From an uncultured Prolixibacteraceae bacterium (GTDB taxonomy: Bacteria; Bacteroidota; Bacteroidia; Bacteroidales; Prolixibacteraceae), in assembly GCA_937915865.1 (NCBI GenBank), contig CALGIG010000033.1, forward strand, positions 124,001-188,000: 64,000 nucleotides of DNA, written 5' to 3'. The notes under the pieces are model-generated. The model searched no databases, was not told the origin of the DNA, and saw only the letters and a list, made by a program, of their open reading frames with translations. Position numbers and translations under genes: made by a program. Within the stretch, counting starts at the first letter, position 1. Each line of letters begins with the position of its first letter. Positions 19,592 to 29,068 of the stretch are shown one piece after another.

Positions 19592-22030
19592 CTATTTGAT
19601 TTTCACCTTCGGCCTGATACTCAGTTTATCCGACCATCGCATGTAATCGCTCAATTTAAAAGGCGCTTTACCTTCCAGATAATGGTTTTTATAGCTTTGA
19701 CCATCAATCACGTACTCAACCACCCACATGCTTTGCGATTGGCTTTCGGGAATATTTCCGACGGTTGTTTTGCCATTCGCCGGAATTGTGAATGAACCTG
19801 AAAACAGTACTTTGCCTGAGTCTACGTCTTTCACGGCTACTGTTCCCGATTTTTCGGTACGTGTATCGTTCACTGCCACAACCGGGTGGTACCCCTCTTT
19901 GGCATCGCCAACCATTACGCAGGCATTGTACTGAACCTGCTTAATGTAATAATAAGCTAATTTCTTACTGTTGTAAAAATCGACGATGGCATCTGAAATA
20001 ATGGGCCAACCGTCGCGAAGGTTCCACCAGATAATACCGGTTTTGTCGAATTTGTCCATACGCCACAACTCAATGAAGTATTTCATGGCTTCAGCCTGCA
20101 CTACCTGAGACCCAAAAATGAACTGGTCCAGGTCTTTTGGACATTCGCCAAACAAAGCTTTCACTTGTCTGATCATCAGGTTATTGCGATCTGCTGTGAG
20201 AACGTTTTCAGGATTTGTTCGCACAGCTTTTGTTTGCCATTGGTCGTTCCATTTAAAATCGCCACTCCACGGATAAACATATTCAGGGTCGAACATTTTT
20301 TCGAGTGAAGTCCGGTTTGGGCATCCGTGATAACCGATTTCGCTCACAAAGTGGGCTTTTACTTCCGAAGTGTAAAAAGGTGTTTTGTAATAGCCGCGAG
20401 GGCCCCAGAGGTGTACTTCGGGCATCATATTTGGATCGTTCCCATTACGGAAACATTCAGTAGTGATGTAGGGTGAGCTGGGCAAGTAGGGGCGAAGGGG
20501 ATCAAATTCCCAGATGGTACGTGGCAAAATCTCACGGCTGATCCGGTCGAGCGAAGGATCGAGTGGTTTTTTGAAATTCCAGCCCAAAGAAATGTCTATT
20601 TCATTATTTCCGCTCCAAAGTGCCAACGATGGGTGGTTACGAAGTTTTACAATGAGGTTGATTGCCTCTTTCCTTACTTTTGCGGCAAACAAATCGTCCT
20701 GAGGATAAGCTGTTCCGGCAAACGAAAAATCTTGCCATACCATCACCCCGTTTTTATCGCACAGATCGAAAAAATCATGGTCCTCGTAAACATTGCCGCC
20801 CCAGCACCTTATCATGTTGCAATTCAGGTCAACAATCATTTTAAATGCGTCGTCAAGGTGATTTTTATCGCGGCTGTGCAGGGCATCCAAAGGAACCCAG
20901 TTGGTTCCCTTTACAAAAATCTTTTCGCCGTTTACCTTGAAAACAAATTCGCTTGGATTTTTTCCTGAACCATCGGAAAAGATGAGGTCGACGGTACGAA
21001 TGCCTACTTTTTGCTGTTTTTCGTCGAGTACCTGCTTTTTACTGTCAATAAGCCGAAGTGACGCATCGTATAACGCTGGTTCGCCATAACCACGAGGCCA
21101 CCAAAAATCAACATTTTCGAGCTGAATAGTTTGCCTGAAGCATTGATTATATACAGGAAATGTTTGTTCGTAAACTGCTTTTCCCTGGCGTTTAAGCAAC
21201 ACTTCCATTTTCAGTCCATCAATGGTTGTGTAATTACTTGCTACCTGCCAATCGACTAAGAGCTGAGCTGTTTTGTTGGCTACGTTCACTTCGTCTGTCA
21301 TCCAGAATACATCTTTTATTCGGTTGGGCTTTATGATGTTGAGGTGTACATCGCGCCATAATCCTGCGCTTATCAGGCGAGGCATGATGTCCCAGCCATA
21401 CATGTGTGGGGCTTTACGAAAATTCACCTGTTCAACTCTGAAATACTTGCGGGCGCCAATCTCTGCATTGAAGTATTTGCGTGCTTCGGTTACCACCGGG
21501 TCAATTCGAATAAAAAGTTGGTTTTTACCACCAGGCTTCAAAAGCCTGGTTACATCAAACCGGTAGTCGATAAACATGTTTTCGGTTTTACCTATTAAGC
21601 TGTCGTTTAACCAAATTGTTCCCAGGCAATCGAGCCCATCGAATACCAGATCCACCTTTTCTCCAGGTGCGAGAGCGGGAGTGTCGAATGTTCGCGAATA
21701 CCACCACTGGTAAGCTTCATATTGCCGGAGATCGTATATGTGATTGCCGGTTTCCGGATTTTCTATTTTACCGGCAGCCAGCAAATCGAGTTCTACATTT
21801 CCCGGAACAGTTGCTGGTATCTTTGTCCAGCTATTTGAGATTAAAGCCGATGGTTTTTGGGGTGCATCCTGGTTGTACAAACCATACGATAAGTCCCAGG
21901 TGCCGTTCAGCAGAATTTCCGTTTTGTTTTGAGCATGTAAGGCAGAACTTATGACAAAAACGAAGGCAAACGCCAGAAGGCGGCCAGCTTGATTAACAGA
22001 TATTCTTTGTAGCGTTTTTGAAAAGCACAT
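19592..22030 (-). CDS. GH2 beta-mannosidase-like enzyme
   Basis: An exported retaining exo-beta-glycosidase of the beta-mannosidase branch of GH2, 812 residues. Domains are an N-terminal jelly roll (NGTWDLSYG, WWYSRTFDTPAL, VDLVFDGLDCLGTIWLND), an immunoglobulin-like domain, and a TIM barrel starting near FVKGTNWVPLDALHSR. The acid/base is E477 in WSGNNEID and the nucleophile E564 in VSEIGYHGCP. The C-terminal beta-domain ends in KVKIK. A hydrophobic N-terminal segment (residues 16-34) ending at LHAQ serves as signal peptide; the first 15 residues form a longer than usual n-region. It is 12 bases from the upstream GH106 gene. GH2 members in pectin loci include beta-mannosidase, galactosidase and glucuronidase activities, so the sugar is uncertain. 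Confidence 0.86.
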   Translation of the reverse strand: MCFSKTLQRISVNQAGRLLAFAFVFVISSALHAQNKTEILLNGTWDLSYGLYNQDAPQKPSALISNSWTKIPATVPGNVELDLLAAGKIENPETGNHIYDLRQYEAYQWWYSRTFDTPALAPGEKVDLVFDGLDCLGTIWLNDSLIGKTENMFIDYRFDVTRLLKPGGKNQLFIRIDPVVTEARKYFNAEIGARKYFRVEQVNFRKAPHMYGWDIMPRLISAGLWRDVHLNIIKPNRIKDVFWMTDEVNVANKTAQLLVDWQVASNYTTIDGLKMEVLLKRQGKAVYEQTFPVYNQCFRQTIQLENVDFWWPRGYGEPALYDASLRLIDSKKQVLDEKQQKVGIRTVDLIFSDGSGKNPSEFVFKVNGEKIFVKGTNWVPLDALHSRDKNHLDDAFKMIVDLNCNMIRCWGGNVYEDHDFFDLCDKNGVMVWQDFSFAGTAYPQDDLFAAKVRKEAINLIVKLRNHPSLALWSGNNEIDISLGWNFKKPLDPSLDRISREILPRTIWEFDPLRPYLPSSPYITTECFRNGNDPNMMPEVHLWGPRGYYKTPFYTSEVKAHFVSEIGYHGCPNRTSLEKMFDPEYVYPWSGDFKWNDQWQTKAVRTNPENVLTADRNNLMIRQVKALFGECPKDLDQFIFGSQVVQAEAMKYFIELWRMDKFDKTGIIWWNLRDGWPIISDAIVDFYNSKKLAYYYIKQVQYNACVMVGDAKEGYHPVVAVNDTRTEKSGTVAVKDVDSGKVLFSGSFTIPANGKTTVGNIPESQSQSMWVVEYVIDGQSYKNHYLEGKAPFKLSDYMRWSDKLSIRPKVKIK

Positions 22031-22042
22031 GGCTGGTATGTT

Positions 22043-24934
22043 TTATGTTTTGTGATTAATTTTTGGCAATAAGTCATCGCTTATAGATTTCAGTTTTACC
22101 GGTATTAGTTTTACCGGCCCTATTAATCCTGAAGGACTTGGTACCCATGTTGTTGCATCTTTCTTTTTCCACGGGAACAAAAAGTCGCCAATTGCATATT
22201 TGTTATTGCCCTCGCTCAGGCATTTCTGCCATTGTATTCCTTTTATTTCAAGGTAGGCGGCATGGTTTATCGGGGTGTTTGAAACTTCTATCTCTAGCAG
22301 GTTATCACCTTCTTTGAGTGCAGTACCGGCGTACACTTGCATGGGAGTGGTAAAACGGTCGGCCAGCAAAATGCCGTTAAGGCGTATCCGGGCAGTATGC
22401 AATACTGTTCCAGGATCAATAATCCAATCGTCGGCTTTTACCGAAGGCTTAATAAAGTGGGTTGTATAACAGGCAGTGCCTGAGAAACTGCCCAATGTGG
22501 GTTTCTGGTCGCTATCCCAATCTGTCCACGAACCAAGTTTGTCTATTGTTTCGGCGTGAGGTATTTTTTCTCCGCCATCTATAAACTTGACTTGCCATGG
22601 GCCTTGAATGGACAATGATTGGCCGATGGTGTCGAAATAGTTCCATGCAGGGGCTTTAACTTGTTTTTTTAGCACACGCAATATGCGTGATTCGCGGGGT
22701 TGAAGCTGTAAATAAACCTCGGTATCTCTATTTATTGATTTGCGTTGCCTGGCCATGCCGGAAATGCTATCCATAGGATCGAATATTGCGGTATTCGCAC
22801 CCTTTGCGTTTAACGGTATCCATCCATCAAATGGTTTATTGCCGGATGGGTTTACAATGAAATAGGTAGAACCTTCGTTGTCGGTACGGCGAATACACCG
22901 CAGTCCCGAATCAAAGAGTTTTTCGCGTTTTATACCGGCGGCAGCCAGGGCCTGTTCTGCTGCGCCACCTATAAAAATGCGGCCTTTTCCAATACGAGCT
23001 TCACGAATTTCGTTGGTGATGGGTTGGGCTGCGTTTTCAATGCGTTGCATAATAGCTCTGAAATGAGATCGGCGTTCTTCCAGGCGGGCAAGGCCGGGAA
23101 CATCAGAAGGTGCTGAACCCGGAAAGATAATGGTGCCACCTGCTTCGGCATACTTATATATGCGCTCCAGCGTAGTATCCGGGATTAACTGACAGTCGGC
23201 GATAACCAGTGCGCGATAAGTTGCACCGGGAGCAACGAAACAGCCATTTTCAACGTGGATCGAGTTTAGCAGAAAGTCGCTCACCCATGCAAAATCGAAG
23301 CCCAGGTGCCAGAGTTTCGGGCCTGTTGGCGCTATGGCTTTCTGCATATAAATACCTTTAGGCGCTACGTGGCTTATGTCTCCTTTTTGATCCTTGGCCG
23401 GTTGCGACCATTGATCATGGATTGGAAAATAAACCAGCAAATCTTCATAAGGTTTCCCCGCCTGTAAAAATGATTGGCAACGTGTTATGTAACTGCACAT
23501 TTTTGAGCCTTGTTGCCACATAGGATTAAAAGGTCCTAAATGAAATCCAGCATAGAATAGCCATCCGGGCCATGGGGCATTAACAGGAGAATAGGTGATA
23601 CCATGTAACATGGTATGGTTGATACCCGAGAGCATATCGATGTCGAGTTTATCTTTAGCTTCGGACAAAGGGGTGTTGAGTATAGGGCCATAGCAGGTCA
23701 GGGTTTCTGAAGAAATGTATGGTTTGCTCAGTATATGAGCTGGCGATGAAGCTACCTTGGCGCGAAAAAGGTTGATGTTCCCGTTGTTTAAATACCACTT
23801 AAGCGGTCCCCCGACATCGGCTTGGGGAATATCGTACAAGGCATGGACATCGAGTTCGTTGGTTGGTTCGTTGCAGGCCTCGCCTATGGTTTTACGGCCA
23901 AGGCTTGCAGCCCATGATCCAAACGTTCGGGTAAACCCATCGAGTATTAAATCAGATAGCGTTAAGCGATAATCGTAGGTAACTCGGGAAATGGAGTCAT
24001 TAGAACCTTCACCAATAAAAGCTGGCAAATTTTGGAGTAGGTTATAGCCACGTCGTTTTGCAAACTGAGCAGGAAAATCGCGGGTCCAGTTGAGTTGTAT
24101 TTCCCAGGAGTCGTTATTGAAGGCACGAGGCAAATCGCTGGCAGAGACGAATGTAAAGGTATTGCTGAATGTTTGAAGGTAGTTATTAACAGCTTTTGCC
24201 GATAGGTGATCGACCACCCAGCCTTTGCCATCGGGTGTTGGCATACGAACTTGTGAACTTCCCGGATGGTTCATGGCAACAAAAAGAGTCCAGTTCCCTT
24301 GTGGGGCAGTCCAGTTAAGGATGCCGTTCCCATCAACTTTATCTGTTAACTCAATTACACTCCCATGATCAGATTTTGCTATTACCCCCGAAAGGTCTGA
24401 ACGTTTTGGCGAATCAGGAATATTTGGGTTGAAGGTAGCTATTCGCATCCCCTTCGCCCGGCAATCAGACAGAGAGATACGTTGAACATCCACCACGGAA
24501 CAGGCGTCGTTGATAGATACCTGCGGCCCTCCCAATGCCCAGCCTGCTACGGGCGAAATATCGGCGTCTATACCTAAACGATGGGCTTCACGAACAGTGT
24601 ATGCAACCATTTCCATCCATTCTTTTGAAAGATAGTTAAGTTTTACAATACCTTCATCACGTACATCCAAAAGGCAAACAATGTTAACTCCTCCTAAACC
24701 ACTGCGATGCATGGCTTCGAGGTTTTTGGTAATGTCGGCTTTGGTAACAGCACAACCATGCCACCACCACCATGTCCAAGGTTTGGTTTCGCAATGATTA
24801 ATTATTGGCCAGGTTAATTTGGCGGAAATGTCTTTTTTTTGAACTACAGGTATTTTACTTCCATTCATCTTCGGTTGTGATGAAAAAGCTTGAAGAGGCA
24901 ATATAAATCCCAAAATCAGGATCAATTTTTTCAT
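22043..24934 (-). CDS. GH106-like alpha-L-rhamnosidase (copy 1)
   Basis: A 963-residue exported enzyme of the GH106 alpha-L-rhamnosidase type. The start at 24934 (MKKLILILGFILPLQAFSS) gives a clean signal peptide; a Met 7 codons upstream is possible. Family features are PWTWWWWHGCAVTKADITKNLEAMHRSGLGGV (residues 52-85), the VAGWALGGPQVS segment, FFTD-equivalent FNNDSWEIQLNWT, IGEACNEP, SPVNAPWPGWLFYAGFHLGPFNP, the glutamine amidotransferase-like flap domain YRALVIADCQLIPDTTLERIYKYAEAGGTI, and a C-terminal jelly roll with IRLNGILLADR. GH106 enzymes remove non-reducing alpha-L-rhamnose in an inverting, calcium-dependent reaction. The second copy (29069-31939) is strongly diverged, so the two probably address different linkages. 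Confidence 0.82.
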   Translation of the reverse strand: MKKLILILGFILPLQAFSSQPKMNGSKIPVVQKKDISAKLTWPIINHCETKPWTWWWWHGCAVTKADITKNLEAMHRSGLGGVNIVCLLDVRDEGIVKLNYLSKEWMEMVAYTVREAHRLGIDADISPVAGWALGGPQVSINDACSVVDVQRISLSDCRAKGMRIATFNPNIPDSPKRSDLSGVIAKSDHGSVIELTDKVDGNGILNWTAPQGNWTLFVAMNHPGSSQVRMPTPDGKGWVVDHLSAKAVNNYLQTFSNTFTFVSASDLPRAFNNDSWEIQLNWTRDFPAQFAKRRGYNLLQNLPAFIGEGSNDSISRVTYDYRLTLSDLILDGFTRTFGSWAASLGRKTIGEACNEPTNELDVHALYDIPQADVGGPLKWYLNNGNINLFRAKVASSPAHILSKPYISSETLTCYGPILNTPLSEAKDKLDIDMLSGINHTMLHGITYSPVNAPWPGWLFYAGFHLGPFNPMWQQGSKMCSYITRCQSFLQAGKPYEDLLVYFPIHDQWSQPAKDQKGDISHVAPKGIYMQKAIAPTGPKLWHLGFDFAWVSDFLLNSIHVENGCFVAPGATYRALVIADCQLIPDTTLERIYKYAEAGGTIIFPGSAPSDVPGLARLEERRSHFRAIMQRIENAAQPITNEIREARIGKGRIFIGGAAEQALAAAGIKREKLFDSGLRCIRRTDNEGSTYFIVNPSGNKPFDGWIPLNAKGANTAIFDPMDSISGMARQRKSINRDTEVYLQLQPRESRILRVLKKQVKAPAWNYFDTIGQSLSIQGPWQVKFIDGGEKIPHAETIDKLGSWTDWDSDQKPTLGSFSGTACYTTHFIKPSVKADDWIIDPGTVLHTARIRLNGILLADRFTTPMQVYAGTALKEGDNLLEIEVSNTPINHAAYLEIKGIQWQKCLSEGNNKYAIGDFLFPWKKKDATTWVPSPSGLIGPVKLIPVKLKSISDDLLPKINHKT

Positions 24935-24961
24935 ACAGATGAATGTTATTCGCAATCGGTC

Positions 24962-25714
24962 TTAATTTTTTAGCTGAAGTTTTTCCCCTTTTACATTTTT
25001 GCAATTTAATGCCGAAACGTTTTTCGAACTTCCGGCAGTTTCCAATTCCTTGCCCGAAGTTTCGAAATAGATGTTGCTGAGTTTCACTCCGTCGCAGCCT
25101 GAAAGGACTAGTCCTTTCGAATCTTTTGAATCTATGCTTTTTACGGTTACTCCGTTAATTAGTAGATTTTTACATCCCGAATAATACTGAACGTTTCCGG
25201 TGGCATCGAAAAGGTTGAATTCGTTGATGGTTACATTGGTACAGTTATTTAGTGCGATAAGCGCCGGACTGGCCTTGGCAACTGTTTCTTTCAGGTAGCC
25301 TTTTTGAATCTGGGCATTGATTTGGCCCAGAACTGATGTACTGTTACCTTCAATTACTCCTTTGCCGGTTACTCCAATATTTTCCTGTCCATCGGCTACA
25401 ATCAGGGCTTTTGGTCCTCCGGCACTGTAATAATCGTAAATTGATGATGTTGCGACCAGAATGGCTCCCTCTTTCAGCTCGATGATGACATTCGATTTTA
25501 GCTGAATTGTTCCTGTGAGATAGCGGCCCACGTAGAAAACGAGTTTACCACCACCATTCTCGCTGATATAGTCGATGGCTTTCTGTATCGATTTGGTGTT
25601 GAGTGTAATGCCTTCCGACTTTACACCGAACAAGGAGGCTTTGTATTCTTTGGCCGAAAGGTTCAGGGTAAGAACCAAGGCCAGAAATAGCGCTGTTAAT
25701 TTTATCTTGCTCAT
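24962..25714 (-). pseudogene. Short GH28-derived beta-helix protein lacking catalytic residues
   Basis: An intact 250-residue frame with signal peptide (MSKIKLTALFLALVLTLNLSA) whose first 170 residues match the adjacent full-length GH28 proteins: YKASLFGVKSEG, IQKAIDYISENGGG, LVFYVGRYLTG and ITGKGVI-like VTGKGVIEG. It then aligns through the catalytic turns, but the three catalytic aspartates are gone. The NND aspartate is K200 and the DD pair is G221-K222. The protein stops about 240 residues early, so the later FGT region and arginine are missing. No stop or frameshift interrupts it, so it is either a neofunctionalised binding protein or a decayed copy still carrying an open frame. It lies between GH106 and an active-looking GH28 gene and most resembles the copy at 27435-28910. 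Confidence 0.7.
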
Positions 25715-25741
25715 ATTCTGAATTTTTATATTGGTTTAAAA

Positions 25742-25820
25742 ACCACAGAGATAACAGAGTTTGATGATTCGTTAAATTAATTTCTGTTTTCTCTGTTTTT
25801 TCCTCCGAATTCTCTGTGGT
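25742..25820. repeat. ACCACAGAG-type palindromic repeat, copy 1
   Basis: A 10-bp terminal inverted repeat (ACCACAGAGA at 25742-25751 and its complement at 25811-25820) encloses further CAGAG/CTCTG segments. A second copy with the same ends lies at 27337-27421. The pattern is a dispersed element seen in many bacterial genomes. It fills the gap between the short GH28-like gene and the 493-residue GH28 gene. Confidence 0.75.
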
Positions 25821-25830
25821 GAATTTTTTC

Positions 25831-27312
25831 TTACTCTGTAATTACATTTTCCGATTTCTGGTAAAACAGCTGTTTTTTCCCATTGCTCTCAGGTTCGTTG
25901 TATTGCATTCCTTTAAAGGTTGCGCCCTGAACATCGTCCATCACAATAGCTGGTCGGTAGTCTTTCTTTTGGGCTATCAGTTTTACATTTTCGAAGGTAA
26001 TCCCCTGTGCATGACGTATATAAAAACCCCAGGCCGGTAACTCTTTAAATTGAGAAAATTCGGGGTATGCGGTGCGCATTTCCGGGATGCTGTCCAGATC
26101 TGCCGAGGTAAGTCCGCGTTTGGCGTAAAGTGGATTACCGGCCCCGGGGTAAACAATTTCTATATTTTTCAATCTAACATTCTGTATTTTGTAATCGGGC
26201 AAGCCAACAATGCTGGCAGGCGAAATATTTCTCGGAAGGTCTTCCACAGGTCCCTCATAGTTGTAACCTGCGTCGGGTTTCCCAAAAGGAACTTCGGCAT
26301 AAACGTTGGAAATGGTAATGTCTTTCATGAAAGGTTTTTTGCCTTTGCTCCAGCGGTCGCCAATGCGCAGGTAAATCACATTTCCGGTGTTGATGGAGCG
26401 AACTCCGTCAACGACGATGTTGCTGATTTCGCCGCCGTCAACTGCCGCAAACGTAATAGCGGAGCGGAAAGTGTCGAAAATGGTAAGGTTGGTCACTTTG
26501 AAATTACGGAACCCGCCACGTGATACAGTTCCAAATTTCAATCCGTTGGCGCTCGATCGGCCTACGCAATTATCAACAACCACATTTTGGCAGATGTGCT
26601 CAGCCGAATGCGATTTGAAACAGATGACATCATCGGCAGCGTCGAAATATGAGTTTTTAATCACTACGCCGTCGCAGTCAACCACGTCGATGCCGTCGTT
26701 GTTCCAGTACGATTTGCTGTCAACAGTTATACCGTCAACGTATAGATTTATGCACTGGTCGTAGGTTTGGTTCCAGCTGGCCGGGTCGCGCAGGGTAATG
26801 TCATTTATTTTTACGTTTTTACATTCGCGGAAGTAGATGTTTTGCGGGCGGTTGGTTTCGTTGGGGCGGTCGAGTTTCAACGGATCGATATAAATTCCTC
26901 GTTCGATGTAATTTACCATGTTGTTGGCTGTTGTAAAGCCACGTCCGTTGATGGTTCCTTTGCCGGTAATCCCTATATTTTCCTGGTTCACAGCAAAAAT
27001 CATCGACATCCAGCCGATTTTCTTGTCCTTCACGTAATCAAACGGGTTGGTCGATCCCAGGATGGTTGCACCATATTCGAGGTGCAGCGTTACATTCGAC
27101 TTCAGGTAGATTGAACCGGTTACCCAGTTCCCGGCGTCGAAAATAAGCCGCCCGCCACCGTTCTCGTTAATGTAATCGATGGCTTTCTGGATGGTGCTCG
27201 TATTGACGGTTACGCCATCGGCTTTTGCTCCAAAGTCGGCAATGCGGTAATCTTTTGCCAGAAGTTTCAGGGCAAAAAGGAATAAGAAACTAAATAATAT
27301 TATTTTGCTCAT
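25831..27312 (-). CDS. GH28 polygalacturonase-family enzyme (copy A)
   Basis: An exported right-handed beta-helix glycosidase of family GH28, 493 residues, signal peptide ending near LLAKD. GH28 members hydrolyse alpha-galacturonide linkages in polygalacturonan or rhamnogalacturonan by inversion. The pectate-lyase-superfamily start FGAKADGVTVNTSTIQKAIDYI is visible. The catalytic aspartates are D206 (in NNDGID) and D227-D228 (in AADDVICFKS), and the substrate-binding arginine is R316 in LRIGDRW. The usual GHG histidine region reads ANGLKFGTVSRGGF, without that histidine, so this is a divergent subgroup, perhaps exo-acting or acting on rhamnogalacturonan. It is paralogous to the 27435-28910 gene and separated from it by a palindromic repeat. 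Confidence 0.88.
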   Translation of the reverse strand: MSKIILFSFLFLFALKLLAKDYRIADFGAKADGVTVNTSTIQKAIDYINENGGGRLIFDAGNWVTGSIYLKSNVTLHLEYGATILGSTNPFDYVKDKKIGWMSMIFAVNQENIGITGKGTINGRGFTTANNMVNYIERGIYIDPLKLDRPNETNRPQNIYFRECKNVKINDITLRDPASWNQTYDQCINLYVDGITVDSKSYWNNDGIDVVDCDGVVIKNSYFDAADDVICFKSHSAEHICQNVVVDNCVGRSSANGLKFGTVSRGGFRNFKVTNLTIFDTFRSAITFAAVDGGEISNIVVDGVRSINTGNVIYLRIGDRWSKGKKPFMKDITISNVYAEVPFGKPDAGYNYEGPVEDLPRNISPASIVGLPDYKIQNVRLKNIEIVYPGAGNPLYAKRGLTSADLDSIPEMRTAYPEFSQFKELPAWGFYIRHAQGITFENVKLIAQKKDYRPAIVMDDVQGATFKGMQYNEPESNGKKQLFYQKSENVITE

Positions 27313-27336
27313 AGTTTATATTTTAATGGATGTGAA

Positions 27337-27421
27337 ACCACAGAGAAAACTGAGTATAAACAGAGAGAACAGAGATTCAAATTTTAATTAGTCTCTGTTT
27401 TTTCTCTGTGAACTCTGTGGT
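27337..27421. repeat. ACCACAGAG-type palindromic repeat, copy 2
   Basis: ACCACAGAGA (27337-27346) and its partner CTCTGTGGT (27413-27421) bound an 85-bp palindromic element with internal CAGAGA and TCTCTG segments. It is related to the copy at 25742-25820. The two copies flank the 493-residue GH28 gene on both sides. Confidence 0.75.
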
Positions 27422-27434
27422 AAAATATTGTATG

Positions 27435-28910
27435 TCATTTTGTTGTTACATTGCTCGATTTGTACTGAACCACTTGTTTTTTGCCGCCTCCTGGTTCTTC
27501 GTACTTCATTTTGGTGAACGTAGCGCTTTTCACGTCGTCGAGTACAATAGCAGGGCGGTATTCTTTGCCTTTTGCCGTGAGCGTGATATTTTCGAATTTC
27601 ACGTTTTTAGCGTGGCGCACATAAAATCCCCAGGCCGGAAGTTCTTTAAACTGCGAAAACTCGGGGTACGATGCAGCCATTTCAGGAATACTGTCGAGAT
27701 CGGCGGGTTTGGTTCCACGATAAGCATAGTCAGGATTGCTGTTTCCCGGATAAACGATGTGTATATTTTTCAGGGTGACATTGGTAATATCCTGGCCTTT
27801 AAGTCCAACAATACTTGATGGCGAAATGTTCCGGGGAAGGTCTTCAATTGGGCCTTCGTATTCGTAACCAACGTCGGGTTTTCCTGCCGGAACTTCGCAA
27901 TACATATTCTGAATGGTAATGTTGCTCATCGAACCGGTGCGGCCTTTGTTCCAGCGGGCGCCAATGCGCAGGTAAATCGGGTTGCCGGTATTGTAGGCGT
28001 TTAAGCTGTCAACCAGAATGTTGTCGATTACCCCGCCATCCGGGGTCGCAATAGTAATGGCCGAGCGGAAGGTGTCGTAAACCTTGTTGTTGACGATCTT
28101 AAAATTTTTGTACCCACCTGAAGTTACCGTTCCGAATTTGATACCATTGGCGCTCGAACGGGCAACGCAATTACGGACTTCAACATTCTCGCACAATTTG
28201 GTGGCATCGTGCGATTTAAAGCATATAGCGTCGTCGGTGGCATCGATAAACGAATTCAGCACTTTCACATCTTTGCAGTCCACAATGTCGAGTCCGTCGT
28301 TGTTCCAGAATGCTTTGCTGTCAACAGTTATACCGTCAATCTTCAGGTTTTGGCATTGGTCGTAAACCTGGACCCAGTCGGCTGAATTGCGGATGTTGAT
28401 GCCTGAGATTTCAACGTTTTTACATTCGCGAAGGTAAATGGCCCGTGGGCGACGCGATCCGGGGCGGTCGTTTTTCATTTCGTCCAGAATAATTCCCTTG
28501 TGGATCTGGTCAACCAGATTGTAGGCAACGTCACGGCCTTGCCCGTCGATTACCCCTTTGCCGGTAATGGCAATGTTTTCGGCTTGATAGGCAAACACCA
28601 GCGAACTGTAGGGTCCGTTGATATTATAATCGTAAATGTTAGTGGAACCAACCAGGATGGCGCCTTCTTCCAGCTTGATTTTTACATTCGATTTCAGTTC
28701 GATGTGACCGGTGAGGTAGCGGCCAACATAGAACACAAGCGTTCCGCCGCCTTTTTCGTGAATGTAGTCGATTGCTTTCTGAATGGCCGTCGTATTCATG
28801 GTTGTTCCGTTCGATTTAATGCCGAACAACGATGCTTTGTAATCGTCAGCCGAAACCCGCAGGACGCAAAGCAACGCGAGGGATAGAATGCTGATTTTTA
28901 ATTTGTTCAT
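27435..28910 (-). CDS. GH28 polygalacturonase-family enzyme (copy B)
   Basis: An exported GH28 enzyme of 491 residues when started at 28910 (MNKLKISILSLALLCVLRVSA gives a good signal peptide). An in-frame Met 32 codons upstream would put translated intergenic repeat before the signal and is rejected. It shows FGIKSNGTTMNTTAIQKAIDYI, the beta-helix repeats, NNDGLD with D205, TDDAICFKS with the DD pair, ANGIKFGTVTSGGY and YLRIGARW. It ends with the same TLTAKGKEYRPAIVLDDV-type block as copy A. Overall it follows copy A closely along its whole length. It appears first of the three GH28 paralogues in the direction of transcription and may be the parent of the short copy, with which it shares the YKASLFG and FYVGRYLTG segments. 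Confidence 0.88.
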   Translation of the reverse strand: MNKLKISILSLALLCVLRVSADDYKASLFGIKSNGTTMNTTAIQKAIDYIHEKGGGTLVFYVGRYLTGHIELKSNVKIKLEEGAILVGSTNIYDYNINGPYSSLVFAYQAENIAITGKGVIDGQGRDVAYNLVDQIHKGIILDEMKNDRPGSRRPRAIYLRECKNVEISGINIRNSADWVQVYDQCQNLKIDGITVDSKAFWNNDGLDIVDCKDVKVLNSFIDATDDAICFKSHDATKLCENVEVRNCVARSSANGIKFGTVTSGGYKNFKIVNNKVYDTFRSAITIATPDGGVIDNILVDSLNAYNTGNPIYLRIGARWNKGRTGSMSNITIQNMYCEVPAGKPDVGYEYEGPIEDLPRNISPSSIVGLKGQDITNVTLKNIHIVYPGNSNPDYAYRGTKPADLDSIPEMAASYPEFSQFKELPAWGFYVRHAKNVKFENITLTAKGKEYRPAIVLDDVKSATFTKMKYEEPGGGKKQVVQYKSSNVTTK

Positions 28911-28925
28911 AGATATTTCATTTTG

Positions 28926-29060
28926 AAGCCCCATCCCCAACCCTTCCCCAAAGGGAAAGGGAGTTTGGGGTATTTGTTTTCGATTGTAATTAAATTCAAA
29001 GAGCATATTCTCTTAAATGAGCCTCTTAAAGTTCCCCTTCGGGGGATTTAGGGGGCTTAG
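28926..29060. repeat. Paired C/G-rich Bacteroidota-style intergenic repeat
   Basis: The gap between GH106 copy 2 and GH28 copy B holds two opposed C-rich/G-rich blocks: AGCCCCATCCCCAACCCTTC at 28927-28946 with its partial partner GGGAAAGGGAGTTTGGGG, and CCCCTTCGGGGGATTTAGGG at about 29036-29055. Similar sequences are common dispersed intergenic repeats in Bacteroidota. No gene is seen here. Confidence 0.55.
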
Positions 29061-29068
29061 CTTTTATT

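Noticed and set aside
25742..27421. CRISPR-like array
   Set aside because: Only two palindromic copies, 1.6 kb apart, with a gene between and no spacers of regular size.
28911..29006. N-terminal extension of GH28 copy B
   Set aside because: It translates the C-rich intergenic repeat; the signal peptide starts at 28910.
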